NCBI GenBank assembly: GCA_038373885.1
Contig: JAWZYV010006213.1
Span: 558,001 to 622,000, forward strand
Length of the DNA: 64,000 nucleotides
Direction: 5' to 3'
Source: Cheiracanthium punctorium
Taxonomy: Eukaryota > Arthropoda > Arachnida > Araneae > Cheiracanthiidae
Shown here piece after piece: positions 44,430 to 54,850 of this stretch. The notes under the pieces were generated by a model, which was not told the origin of the DNA, searched no databases, and saw only the letters and a list, made by a program, of their open reading frames with translations. The number at the start of each line of letters is the position of its first letter. Position 1 is the first letter of the stretch. Position numbers and translations under genes: made by a program.

Positions 44430-46940
44430 CTTTTTGTATTTTTATTTACTGACGTTGACTTTCTCATTAATAAAAAGGACTTCAATCATCCGTTTTTTCT
44501 GTTGTCTGTGCGACTCCCCCAGATGATTAACTCGGATAATCGGGACTGCATTGTAAACATATATGTAAATATACATATATATATATATATATATATATCT
44601 GTACATATACAAAGTTACAATATTCCCCAATAAAGAGCTTTTAAGCAGAATAAATTATATGCTTTAAACAGTTATCTTGTAATGAGGTACGCAGTTTCCT
44701 TGCAATTCTTCAACTATTCTCATTCAGACTAATTTTAATCGAACTTTTCAGCCTCATGCACCCCTGTCTTTACCCTCTTGACATAATTAAAAACTTACCC
44801 AACTACAAAAGCACCCCATGACATCTCGAATAGAATCGCACGCCATTAGAAGACAAACGAGAATTCAACTGCTGATTTTAAACATCGAAAGTGCGGTGTC
44901 TGATCCCTGTTGCTCAATTTAGCGTCGAAAATTCCTGAAGGAATTCAGAGTAATTAGATGAGGAAGAACTTGAGATAGCTTCTGATCCTTTTTAACAAGA
45001 GTTCCTATGGCTTTGAATTGTTTTCAGATGTGGTCAATCAGCTCGCGCTCAAAATCAGGGATGTATAAATTGGAGAAAATGGTAATGAGTCAGGGTTTAC
45101 TGGAATGAGCTGCATTTGAAATCCTTAACAAGTAATGGCTCCTTTCTTTAAAGGCTAATTATGTGTTCTCTCATAATGGATAATTATTTTTCCAGACGAG
45201 ATACCAAGACTTGCAACTTTGCGTCATTCTTAAGTCTTTTGTTTTGTCTCAATGGATAAAAAGAGTTCTTAGTAAGACAGTTGATTTGAATGAACCTTTG
45301 CATTTGTATAGATTGGAAAGAAAAAAATAAAACTAGTTTGTTTTCAAATTTTTACAGAAGGTGATGAAGTGAATTGAATTACTGTGCTCTTTCCTAAATA
45401 TAAACTTACAGAGAAGTTTTTTAGGTTTAATTACTGAGTCCGTCTCTACCCTAAAATTCTTTTCAAGATTACTTGTACCACGTGAATAATTTTCTTTTCA
45501 ACTGTAAAAATGCTACTTTCACAGGCTAAATTTTTAGATAAATTGTTGGCAAATAAAATGAATAACATAATTAACTTTTTCCACTGAATAATTAATCAGG
45601 GATAAGATACGCAATTACAAATTACTCCAAAGATAATTTGAAGTAATTTGTTATTGCGTAATTTCAAATTCAGAAACAAATTTCTCGTAAAAACATTTTT
45701 TTTTTATATACCTTTAGCTTTGTTTATCTGTTTTATATGTATGATTTACAATAGTTTAGATATAGCAAAGGTATTTTTGTTTGGAAGTCTTACAATATTA
45801 ATGTTAATTTTCAACTCTTATTTGTCATACTTACAATGGTAAAACATTTTCTTAAAAAATATACATCTGCATTAGAATTTGACCATCAAATTATATAGTA
45901 AGTTTACATTCTGACTAGTTTTGGGACTAGTTCCAAGTCCCAAATTATTATTTGACAATCGGACAAATATTTAGTCAGAATTCATCAACATCCTCTTAGT
46001 TTAGCTTATCAAACAGTGGAGGGCTCTACATGTACTTTACAAAGGTAACGTTTATGAAAGTATACAGAAAAGAAAAGTTTATGGGAGCGAAAATCGAAAT
46101 TTTGAATCCACTCTGGCACTCAATTTCCGCAAACTAAAAATAAACATGTGGGTAACATTTGACCTTTAACACAAATTTTATAGTTTTCAAACTTCGTCCT
46201 CCTGTTTTAGAAAAAGCAATTCCATTGTTAGGAAAGATGTGTGCGTTGTTTATTGCTTCAAATATTCCCATCAAATATTTTGCTATGTGCCTCACGTGAT
46301 GCATTATGTAATGGGAAAATATTTTGATGATTTTACTCACAGTTGCTTGGGAAATATTAAAGCGTTATTACTGATTAAACAATAATTATATCTCAGTTTT
46401 CGCATTTCAAGTATTATCAATTTTGGACAACATTTTTCATCTACAACTATATATCCCGACCAGATATTGACAGCAAAGAAATTACAAAAATCAGAAAGTA
46501 AAATTCATATAGATTATAAAAGCATTCGTTGGCATAAATTTATGTATAGCTTCAGTGGATGTATTTACGTTTAATTTACCCTTTCCTAGTCAGTTTTATA
46601 ACATAAATATTTTCTTGGGAAAATATACGATAATCCGTAAGCATCACCACTGCCTTTGAAAATTCAGCAATGCGTCGGATTATGTGGGCCTGGATTAAAA
46701 AATGTGTGTATATTTTTTTTAACTAATACACGTCGCTTTGTCTCAAATATGAGACGGAGGAGACTCTTTCTCTGCTTCTCTTTACTTCCGAGATATGTTC
46801 TTTCACCGGCTCAACGTTAACTATATCCCTAAATATGATAACATTGGGAAGTGCTTTTAATCAAATGTGCTTAGTAATAAAAGTGTTTAATAGCTTTCTT
46901 CTTGAACTTTTATTTATCTTATGTTAATAAAGAAAGATAA
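44430..46940. other. AT-rich DNA, nothing recognised
   Basis: No gene is supported. A (TA)n tract lies at 44,575-44,598 and a small inverted repeat TTGGGAC...GTCCCAA at 45,921-45,943. Confidence 0.45.
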
Positions 46941-49492
46941 TCTCTACTTATTATAAAAGAAGGTGTCTGTGTGTCTGTGTGTCTGTCTGTCGGCAGCGTT
47001 ACGGACAAACGGCTACACCTAGAAACACCAAATTTGGTACTCGGGAAGATGTAAATATGTAGTTGTGCACCTCGAAGCGATTTTTTTAAAATTCGACCTT
47101 GATTTTTTTTTCTGTTTTATGCGATTTTTGGCATTTTTTCTCACCTAATTAGTAATGACGGCGAAAATTACGCTCGCAGCAAAACGACATTTGTATCATC
47201 GGATAGAGGAGGAAATTTTCTTTTAAAAACAGTTTGTTCTGAATACGTAACATGATTTACCGATTTTTAGGAATTTTTTTACTAAGCATCTGCTTCGCGA
47301 TTGTTTTTCGTAAAATAATTTTAAAACTGTCGCATCTTGAATTCTATCCGTCATAACTTTTAGATATTTTGACAAATCGTGAAACATTCTTTTCTCCCTC
47401 TTTTAAAATAAAAACGAAAAAATTATGTAAATTAGATGATTTTTTACGAATTTTAATGCAGCCTAATGTTTAGAATTTAATAGCATCAACGCAATCTTAC
47501 GCCATTCATTACATTGCGATCACGGCACGAGAATTTATGTTCGGTTGTTGCCACAGAAAGGATTAGAAAAAAGGATTTTTTCAACCAATCGAGTTTTTAA
47601 ATGGGATATCAGAATTTCAGTTCGCAAGTGAGGATCTATGACGCCAAATGCTTTAAGATACGTAAAAATTACTCCATAATTTGAACTCATTTATTCCAGC
47701 TCTATTTTCAACACAGGGAGACGATATTTTGATTAAAATTTACTGTAGAAATAAACTAAGAAATTCACGATTATTATTATTAGAAGTGGCATTTTAATCC
47801 GGTGCTTATTTAAAAATTGAAATGTTTTTTACGGCGCTGAAAATGTTCATTTTAAAAGTTACAAAGTTCGTTTCAAAGCGCGATATATTAAATTTTTTCT
47901 ATTTATTATTTTTATTTTTGGCATTTAATTTAGCGCAGGCGTTGCCTAACATACGCATGCAGGTTGCGAGTATAATTTTATTTTAATGTTGAATTACGTT
48001 CCTCCATAAAGGTTACATAACGCAAAGTTTTAATGATACCGTTTGAAAACAATTATGCGAAATATCGAAATTAACTCCCTCAACCTACCGGGGTATCCTT
48101 TACGGCAGTCAAACAGTGACGTCATAAATAAAAAAATGCATGAAATTTGTAAACTCTGCAACTCTAACGCCCTGTCACAATTAAAGTGGGAATAAGTAGC
48201 TCCTCGAGATTACACAGTTTGATGTTTTTCAGGAGACAGGACAATGGAGGATATAAAAGATATCGCTATATTAGATACATGGATAGTTAAAATGGCACCC
48301 CTTGGCTATTTTCTCCCCACAGTAAGATGAAATGGTTTGCGGCGCTAAATACGCCACTCTCATAAAACTATGTATAAATTAAATATATATGGAGAGTTTC
48401 CTTAATGGCAACCATTATGTGAAATGATTATTATTTATGCTAATGCGTAAATTGCAAAGAATCGCCACAGAATCAAAAGATCCCATTGAGGCCAAATAAT
48501 CTAAGCTGTTTCTTTTAAGGGAGCCTTGAAGAGGGAGAAGCGAATACAGATAGTATTAATGTACGTAATAGGTAGTATTATTAGATTTGTAAAGATAATA
48601 TGAATAAATCGCAATGTACCACGTTAATAAATATTTCATGAAATTAAAAGTGTCCTGTTTCAACGGTTGTCTTACAACCAACTAAACGAAAAGTAATTCT
48701 AATTTGAGTTAATATATCCCGCAGTAATTTCAACAGAGGAGATTACTTGAACTTTTTTAAAAATGAAATTCTGTTTTGTCACATGCAGATATGATTTTAG
48801 TAGTAAAATATTCTCTTCTTCCCGTATGAAGAGCGGGTGCGCAGCTATTTTAAAAACATCTCTTGAAAATAGCATAAATGAATTCAGAAGGCCTCAAAAC
48901 GTGTCAATACACCAAAATCGCGAAGTCCAATTTTTTCATGATTACAATACTTTAGAGCCTTATATGGTACATGTTCGGAAAGAGATAAATGGTGCTCCAT
49001 TTCATGTAGTGTCTTAGGTATTTAATGCTACAACTTGAGCCTAAAAAACAGTATGATGTAGAAATAAGACCAGGTGCGTAGCCAGGAAATTTTTTCGGGG
49101 AGGGGATATCAGCTTGGAAATTTTTTCGAGGGGTATATGATCTTGTATATGCATAAATAGACGGAATTTCATCACTAATCCAAAAATTTGGGGGGGGGGT
49201 ATATCCCGATATCCCCCCCCCCTCTGGCTACGCCCCTGAATAAGACATTTTGAAAGCCAGGAGTTCTCTACAAACCATTAAGCTTTCCACATTTTTGATA
49301 GTGAATGACACTGACGTAGTTTTTTGAGTCATTATACTGCAATGATCAGGTTAGTACTCATGACACAAACTTTGCATTAAGAGTCAAATAATTTTGCTCT
49401 TTTTTTTTTATTCCACATCACGAATAATTTCGAATTACACATGTAAGGAAATTTTTCGTTTCCTACCGTGCGAAGAACGGGCACGCAGCTAG
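46941..49492 (+). mobile_element. Non-autonomous Helitron, copy 1 (2,552 bp, with a nested hAT MITE)
   Basis: The 5' end TCTCTACTTATTATAAAAG begins after an A, and the 3' end GGGCACGCAGCTAG is followed by T, the A|T insertion context of Helitrons. A short hairpin (CCGT...ACGG) lies about 10 bases before the CTAG end. The 5' region has the usual TGTCTG repeats followed by GCGTTACGGACAAACGGC and CACCAAATTTGGTA. No Rep/helicase is encoded. An internal Helitron-like terminus sits at 48,821-48,847. Compared with copy 2, positions 47,501 to about 48,812 are extra, as is the nested MITE at 49,071-49,238. Confidence 0.88.
49071..49238. mobile_element. hAT-type MITE nested in Helitron copy 1 (168 bp)
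   Basis: The termini CAGGTGCGTAGCCAG and CTGGCTACGCCCCTG are imperfect inverses. The perfect 8-bp duplication AATAAGAC flanks it (49,063-49,070 and 49,239-49,246). Helitron copy 2 carries the uninterrupted site GAAATAAGACATTTTG (50,951-50,966), an empty-site control inside the same window. The ends resemble those of the 42,168-43,361 element (GTAGCCAG core). Confidence 0.93.
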
Positions 49493-49529
49493 TACAGATA
49501 TAAATTAAACATTTCTTTTCCTAGTGGCG

Positions 49530-49720
49530 GTAACCCTTTTATAGGCATGTGCCTCTACTATGTCAGTTGTAACGATAACTTTATTAGGGAGGCACCTAAT
49601 AGGTGGACCAGTGTTGCCTCCTATGAAGGGACGAAGAGACATTCAAGCCCATGCAGGGAATCGAACCCGGACCCATGGCGTGGTAGAATGGTTTTCTAGC
49701 CACTACACAACCCGGTCAAC
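49530..49720 (-). repeat. tRNA-derived SINE-like element
   Basis: Read on the minus strand from 49,720, GTTGACCGGGTTGTG is followed by an A-box-like TAGTGGCTAG (49,696-49,705) and a perfect B box GGTTCGATTCC (49,657-49,667). This is the layout of a tRNA-derived RNA polymerase III promoter. The body continues with unrelated sequence to about 49,530. The 5' part is too decayed to be a functional tRNA. The 3' boundary is not defined by a clear tail. Confidence 0.6.
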
Positions 49721-50130
49721 AGAAAGAGAAAACATAATATGTTGAGTCCTGTGCACCCTTACCCAATAATCCACATGTGGTAATTTCTGTGCACTAAAGT
49801 AAAATTTTAAGTGATATTTTAAATTTTCTTCAACGTCTTACAGCTAAAGCACATATTAGGGCGAAACCTTTAACGTTCCATTCAAGAAAAGAAATATACC
49901 TTACTATGTACTGTTAGGTGTCAACAAAGTTTCTAGTGGTGAAATAAATACATGAAATTTTCAGCGTTATCGCAGCATTCATAAAGTCAAATCAAACTAA
50001 ATTAAAGAGTCGAGTTCTGAATCCTCCGAAAAATATTCTACTGAAAGGGTATTCGATTAATGGAAGACATAACATTTTAAAAATAATTTTAAAATTAACA
50101 TTTTAAAAATAAATATGTTAACAAAGTACA

Positions 50131-51207
50131 TCTCTACTTATTATAAAAGAAGGTGTCTGTGTGTGTGTGTGTGGGTGGGTGTGTCTGTCTACAGCGTTAC
50201 GGACAAACGGCTACACCTAGAAACACCAAATTTGGTATTCGGGAAGATGTAAATATGTAGTTGTGCACCTCGAAGCGATTTTTTCAAAATTCGACCTAGA
50301 TTTTTTTTTATTTTATGTTTTATGCGATTTTTGGCATTTTTTCTCACCTAATTCGTAATAACGGCGGAAATTACGCTCGCAGCAAAACGGCATTTGTATC
50401 ATCGGATAGAGGAGAAAATTTTCTTTTAAAAACAGTTTGTTCTGAATACTTAACCTGATTTACCGATTTTTAGGAATTTTTTTACTAAACATCTGCTTCG
50501 CGATTTTTTTCGTAAAATAATTTTAAAACTGTCGCATCTTGAATTCTATCCGTCATAACTTTTAGATATTTTGACAAATCGTGAAACATTCTTTTCTCCC
50601 TCTTTTAAAATAAAAACGAAAAAATTATGTAAATTAGATGATTTTTTACGAATTTTAATGCAGCCTAATGTTTAGAATTTAATAGCATCAACGCGATCTT
50701 ACATTCCTTTCTTCCAGTATGAAGAGCCGGTGCGCAGCTATTTTAAAAACATCTCTTGAAAATAGCATAAATGAATTCAGAAGACCTCAAAACGTGTAAA
50801 TACACCAAAATCTCGAAGTCGAATTATTTTCATGATTGCAATACTTTCCTTATATGGTACATTTTCGGAAAGAAATAAATGGTGCTCCATTTCATGTAGT
50901 GTCTTAGGTATTTAATGCTACAACTTGAGCCTAAAAAACAGTATGATGTAGAAATAAGACATTTTGAAAGCCAGGAGTTCTCTGCAAACTATTAAGCTTT
51001 CCACTTTTTTAATAGTGAATGACACTGACGTAGTTTTTTGAGTCATTATACTGCAATGATCAGGTTAGTACTCATGACACAAACTTTACATTAAGAGTCA
51101 AATAATTTTGCTCTTTTTTTTTTAAATTCCACATCACGAATAATTTCGAATTACACATGTAAGGAAAATTTTCGTTTCCTACTGTGCGAAGAACGGGCAC
51201 GCAGCTA
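50131..51207 (+). mobile_element. Non-autonomous Helitron, copy 2 (1,077 bp)
   Basis: It has the same 5' end (TCTCTACTTATTATAAAAG, after A) and 3' end (GGGCACGCAGCTAG, before T) as copy 1 and the same orientation, 638 bp downstream. It is colinear with copy 1 up to about 50,701 and again from about 50,706, lacking the 1.3-kb middle of copy 1. It retains the internal terminus-like motif (AGTATGAAGAGCCGGTGCGC, then AGCTAT) and the unoccupied hAT target site. No coding capacity. Confidence 0.88.
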
Positions 51208-52243
51208 GTTATAAAATATTTTAAAACCATTAACTAACATTTTGTATGTTGTATTTTCACAGTATTTTTAGAAATGTTTAGTATTTAAAATTTTTTATGA
51301 ACTTTTATGCTTATTTAAACAGGATTACACTTCTAAAAATAATTATTTAGTGTAGTTGTGATGTTACTTAACACATATACATCCAAATCTCATGTAAACT
51401 CGTAGTGTTCGTATAATGGAATTAATATTTTGAAACACTAACAAATTTTTAACTTCAATATTAGAAATAATCAATTCATTGTCTCTTAAAATATGACAAC
51501 TCCAATAAAATTTGAAGTACCATATTACAATTTGAATAATACCGTTCGTGAAACAGAAAAAAAAAATTGTTCATTAAACAAAGCTAAGACTTATAACTAA
51601 CGGACATTTTATTACCAACATATTACCACATTTAAGATTCTTGATTCAGGACAAGTGCCTAACCTACCTCATTCAATCTGCTATAAGCCCCAAGTTAATG
51701 TGATTTTAATAGGACTGTACTGTATATGCGTTGTCAGTCTGGCATCTCAAGAGGGAGATAGATTTCTCATCGGTTTAGAACAACTGCTACGACAGCAAAG
51801 GTGAACATGAAAATTTATTAGATGGGTTAAACTATGGAACATTCATGCATGCAGTTTTAAAAGAAGTTCCTTCGTAACAGTCCTATGTAAGGAAAAAAAC
51901 AAATCTTTGAACATCCTTGCAAGTTACAGGGTTACTTCAAAACTCGTTTTCACTCGTTCGGACTCAGAAACAAGAAAATGTTTAGTTTATCAGGAACCAG
52001 ATTACTCATGAACCAGACCAAGAGCAAGCACGTGACAGGTATGAGAAATTCGCTATGAAAATCAGGGATTTCAGCTTCTATATTCGAATTATTTTAGAAG
52101 ATACCAACTAAATGCGGAGAAAAAAGCATCATGTTTAGCATGCTTGACAATTTTCGGCTGCAAGCTTCTTGAACCTAATAAGCAATGGACAGAAATGTCA
52201 TCCGTAAAAATGAGTAGAATTTAATCGTCATTTTTAACCAAAA
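51208..52243. other. AT-rich DNA, nothing recognised
   Basis: No gene or repeat was recognised. Confidence 0.45.
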
Positions 52244-52245
52244 TA

Positions 52246-52436
52246 CACTCTAAAAGAATTTTTTTTTAATCCATTGATTACTAAGAAATCTCTCAGAAAC
52301 AAGGATTCCATCACTTTTTTTTAGCATGATGCCATAACTTTTCTTAGTATAACAACTAAATAAAGCCATGTATGTTAATTGATTTACATGGCTTTATTTA
52401 GCAGTTCTTAGTAATCCACTGAATTTTTTTAGAGTG
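52246..52436. mobile_element. TA-type hairpin MITE, copy 2 (191 bp)
   Basis: The ends CACTCTAAAAGAATT and the inverse of AATTTTTTTAGAGTG are flanked by TA (52,244-52,245 and 52,437-52,438). The interior holds a strong palindrome in which AAATAAAGCCATGTA is matched by TACATGGCTTTATTT. Related in opposite orientation to 447-680; the better-preserved copy defines the termini. Confidence 0.8.
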
Positions 52437-52879
52437 TAGTCCGGATGCGAAAGTATATCTGAAACTGTTTTTTTTAGGTAAAATAATATGAATTTATTAC
52501 AACAGATTATACCCTATTTACAGTATTTCAAAGTAGATTGTTTGCCATGTTTAGCGATTTTGAGCAGGTAAATTGTAGAGATTGGCGGAAAAACAAGAAA
52601 AAAAACAGCGATAGGTAACTCTACGTAGATAGATTCTGCGTATACTATCATTTCAACAGAAGAAACTACCGGATTTGTTTTAATTATATAAACACATTCA
52701 AAGAAATGTTATTTCAATAGCTTGCACTCATCCAAACAAACAGCTTTTATCAAAGAATACATCGGAATTAAAACGCAAAAGTGCTAGAGGGAGCCCAAGG
52801 ACATTTTGTTATACATGACAAAGACGCACAAAGAACTATTAAGTTACAAAAGCAAGTTTCATGATGTGTGATTATAGTA

Positions 52880-53420
52880 AGTGTTCAAAACTGTAATCGA
52901 CAGTTGTTATGCACGAGGTACAACGGCGAAGAAAGGATTGGCGAACATTTTTAAGCACAGCAGGCATATCACACACTTCCTTTGCAGAGGACGAAACTTT
53001 AGCTACGAGTTCTACTACAGATTCAAAGATAAGCCTTCAGCTGGCCCCACCAAAAAATAATCGAAAAATGAATGAACTGGCGTGCGAGGGGGCCAAGCTA
53101 CAAGCCAACCTCGATCAATCGCCTATTATCCTCAAACAATTTACCTTTCGCCAACTTCACTGGTTCGGAAAGGTAGTTTTACATCTCTCGAACATAATGG
53201 GCTGATGCTCCATCCTGATGGAACCACTTTATCCATCCATATTGAGGGGATTATTGATCAACATGTCAAGCAATATTTGTTTTAGAAATGGGAAGTCGTA
53301 ATTCTTCTCTTCAAAGACTTCTGGCAGAAGATAAGTTCAGAAAATATGATCGCCGATTATTCCTACCGAAACATTGATGAAAAAGCGTCACTGATACAAA
53401 TGCGGATTTACATCGGCCAG
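52880..53420 (-). pseudogene. Decayed mariner-like transposase, catalytic half (DUF4817 lineage)
   Basis: On the minus strand, in shifting frames, FHQDGASAHYV (from about 53,225) is the FQQDGAPAHY block. YLSEPVKL and then FWWGQLKAYL correspond to the DFFLWGxLKxxVY block. The end VLKNVRQSFLRRCTSCI with FEHLL (about 52,945-52,880) matches the conserved C-terminus of this lineage (xVRxSFLRRCxLCIxxxGxHFEHLL). Stops and frameshifts show it is dead. The overlapping plus-strand frame at 52,909-53,205 is its antisense shadow. No terminal repeats were assigned. Confidence 0.75.
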
Positions 53421-54429
53421 TAAATTTTGATCAAGGTAAGATTCATATATCCAATAAGAGAACCTACGGCGCCCTCTAGCGCCTTTAAGTTTAAATTCCG
53501 ACCATGCTTTCTTTGATGGAACTTGTTTGTTTGTATGAATACTATCACGTCTCATAGTTTTGCCCATTTTTATGAAACAATCTGTATATTTACACTTTAT
53601 TTATCAAAACACAGATTATATTATATTTAGAAATTAATACGACGTCCGAAACGGATATCATTTTTCGGAATATTGTTTAGCACCTATAGTTGACGAGAAT
53701 AGTTGGCGAGAGAAGAGTTGTTTTAGAATAGTTGACGAGAACTTAGAAATTAAGAATGAGAAAAAAAAACGATCGTACAGAATTTAGAGTGCAGATTAGA
53801 GTAGAATTTATCGTACAGAATTAGTATTACTGTGTAAAAGCAATAACACGTGGCACACTGAAAACCTTTAAGATAAAATTTAAACTAGGGTACTTTATTT
53901 TAAAAATCAAAATAAATTGTGTGGCATTACCTGGTAAGAAGCCAATGTTGCATCAGAGGGAACTAAATTCCTCAAACGAAGTTGGCAAGTACACAAGCAG
54001 TTTGCATCAACGGACGCAAAGCAAAACGGCAATGATTTACCTCTACTACTGAATGTAAAGCCATAGACGTGTAGAAAGGAAAGAATAAAATTATTTTTTA
54101 ACTCAAACTCGCCAACTACTGAAAGAAATAGAAAAATTGACACCAAAATTACCTTACCAATAAAACATGAGAAACTTTGCGGAGAGCTATTTTTAGTGCA
54201 GATGGCAGGCAATCCTTCCTTTCACCCCGAACGAATAAATTATCGTATCAACAGCGGACGTTTTGAAATACGTCCAAAGGGACGTATTTTAAAACGTAAG
54301 GAGAAAGTTTTAACCGTGAAAAGCCTTGGGAATTTTTTAATGAAATTTAATTAATGGAACTAAACTTAGAATAGAAAATTGAACTACCAAATATAAATTA
54401 AAAATATATGGTGAACTGTATAAAACCTC
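53421..54429. other. AT-rich DNA, nothing recognised
   Basis: No gene is supported. GGCGCCCTCTAGCGCC (53,469-53,484) is a 16-base palindrome-like sequence. Confidence 0.4.
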
Positions 54430-54439
54430 ATCACAGCTA

Positions 54440-54850
54440 AAGGGTGTCCCAAATTTTAGGCATGACTTGAATTAAATAGAAACCACAGATTTTCTTTTCA
54501 ATTGTATATTTTTTTTAAATTGAAGCATAAAGTACATAGGATAGGTTTATGCATGGAATAGCACATCGTACAAATGACCTCCACGGCTTTTACGTGGCTT
54601 ATGACACTCCACGGTTCCGCAAAATAATTTACTGGTGCATACGCAACGCACTCTTGTGTCGAAATTTTCCAGGACCATTTCGTGTCTGAATTTCGTTGAT
54701 TTTAGTGTTACGTTCTCCACATATCCTCCTTCAATGCACGGATGGATGTGGACTTGTTGACATAGACCTTTGACTTCGAATAACCTTAAAGAAATAAATT
54801 CAATGGTGTTAAATCACATGACCTTTCTCATCATTCATCATCAAAATCAT
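54440..54850 (-). pseudogene. 3' fragment of a mariner-like transposase
   Basis: The minus strand from about 54,830 reads SCDLTPLNLFL, a stop where Trp is expected, then GYSKSKVYVNKSTSIRALKE. This is clearly the DLTPLDFFLWGYxKSKVYVNKPxxIxxLKE block of mariner-like transposases found beside DUF4817 domains. A later stretch ends CHKPRKSRGGHLYDVLFHA, matching the C-terminal RGGH motif. Frames are broken by a premature stop and indels. The sequence GGGTGTCCCAAATTTTAGG at 54,444-54,462 is probably the terminal region of the element. Confidence 0.75.

Noticed and set aside
48763..49017. 84-residue frame in Helitron copy 1 as captured gene
   Set aside because: The matching part of Helitron copy 2 has a stop and deletions, so coding is not conserved, and the sequence spans the internal terminus.
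52909..53205. 98-residue plus-strand frame
   Set aside because: It is the opposite strand of a recognisable decayed mariner-like transposase.
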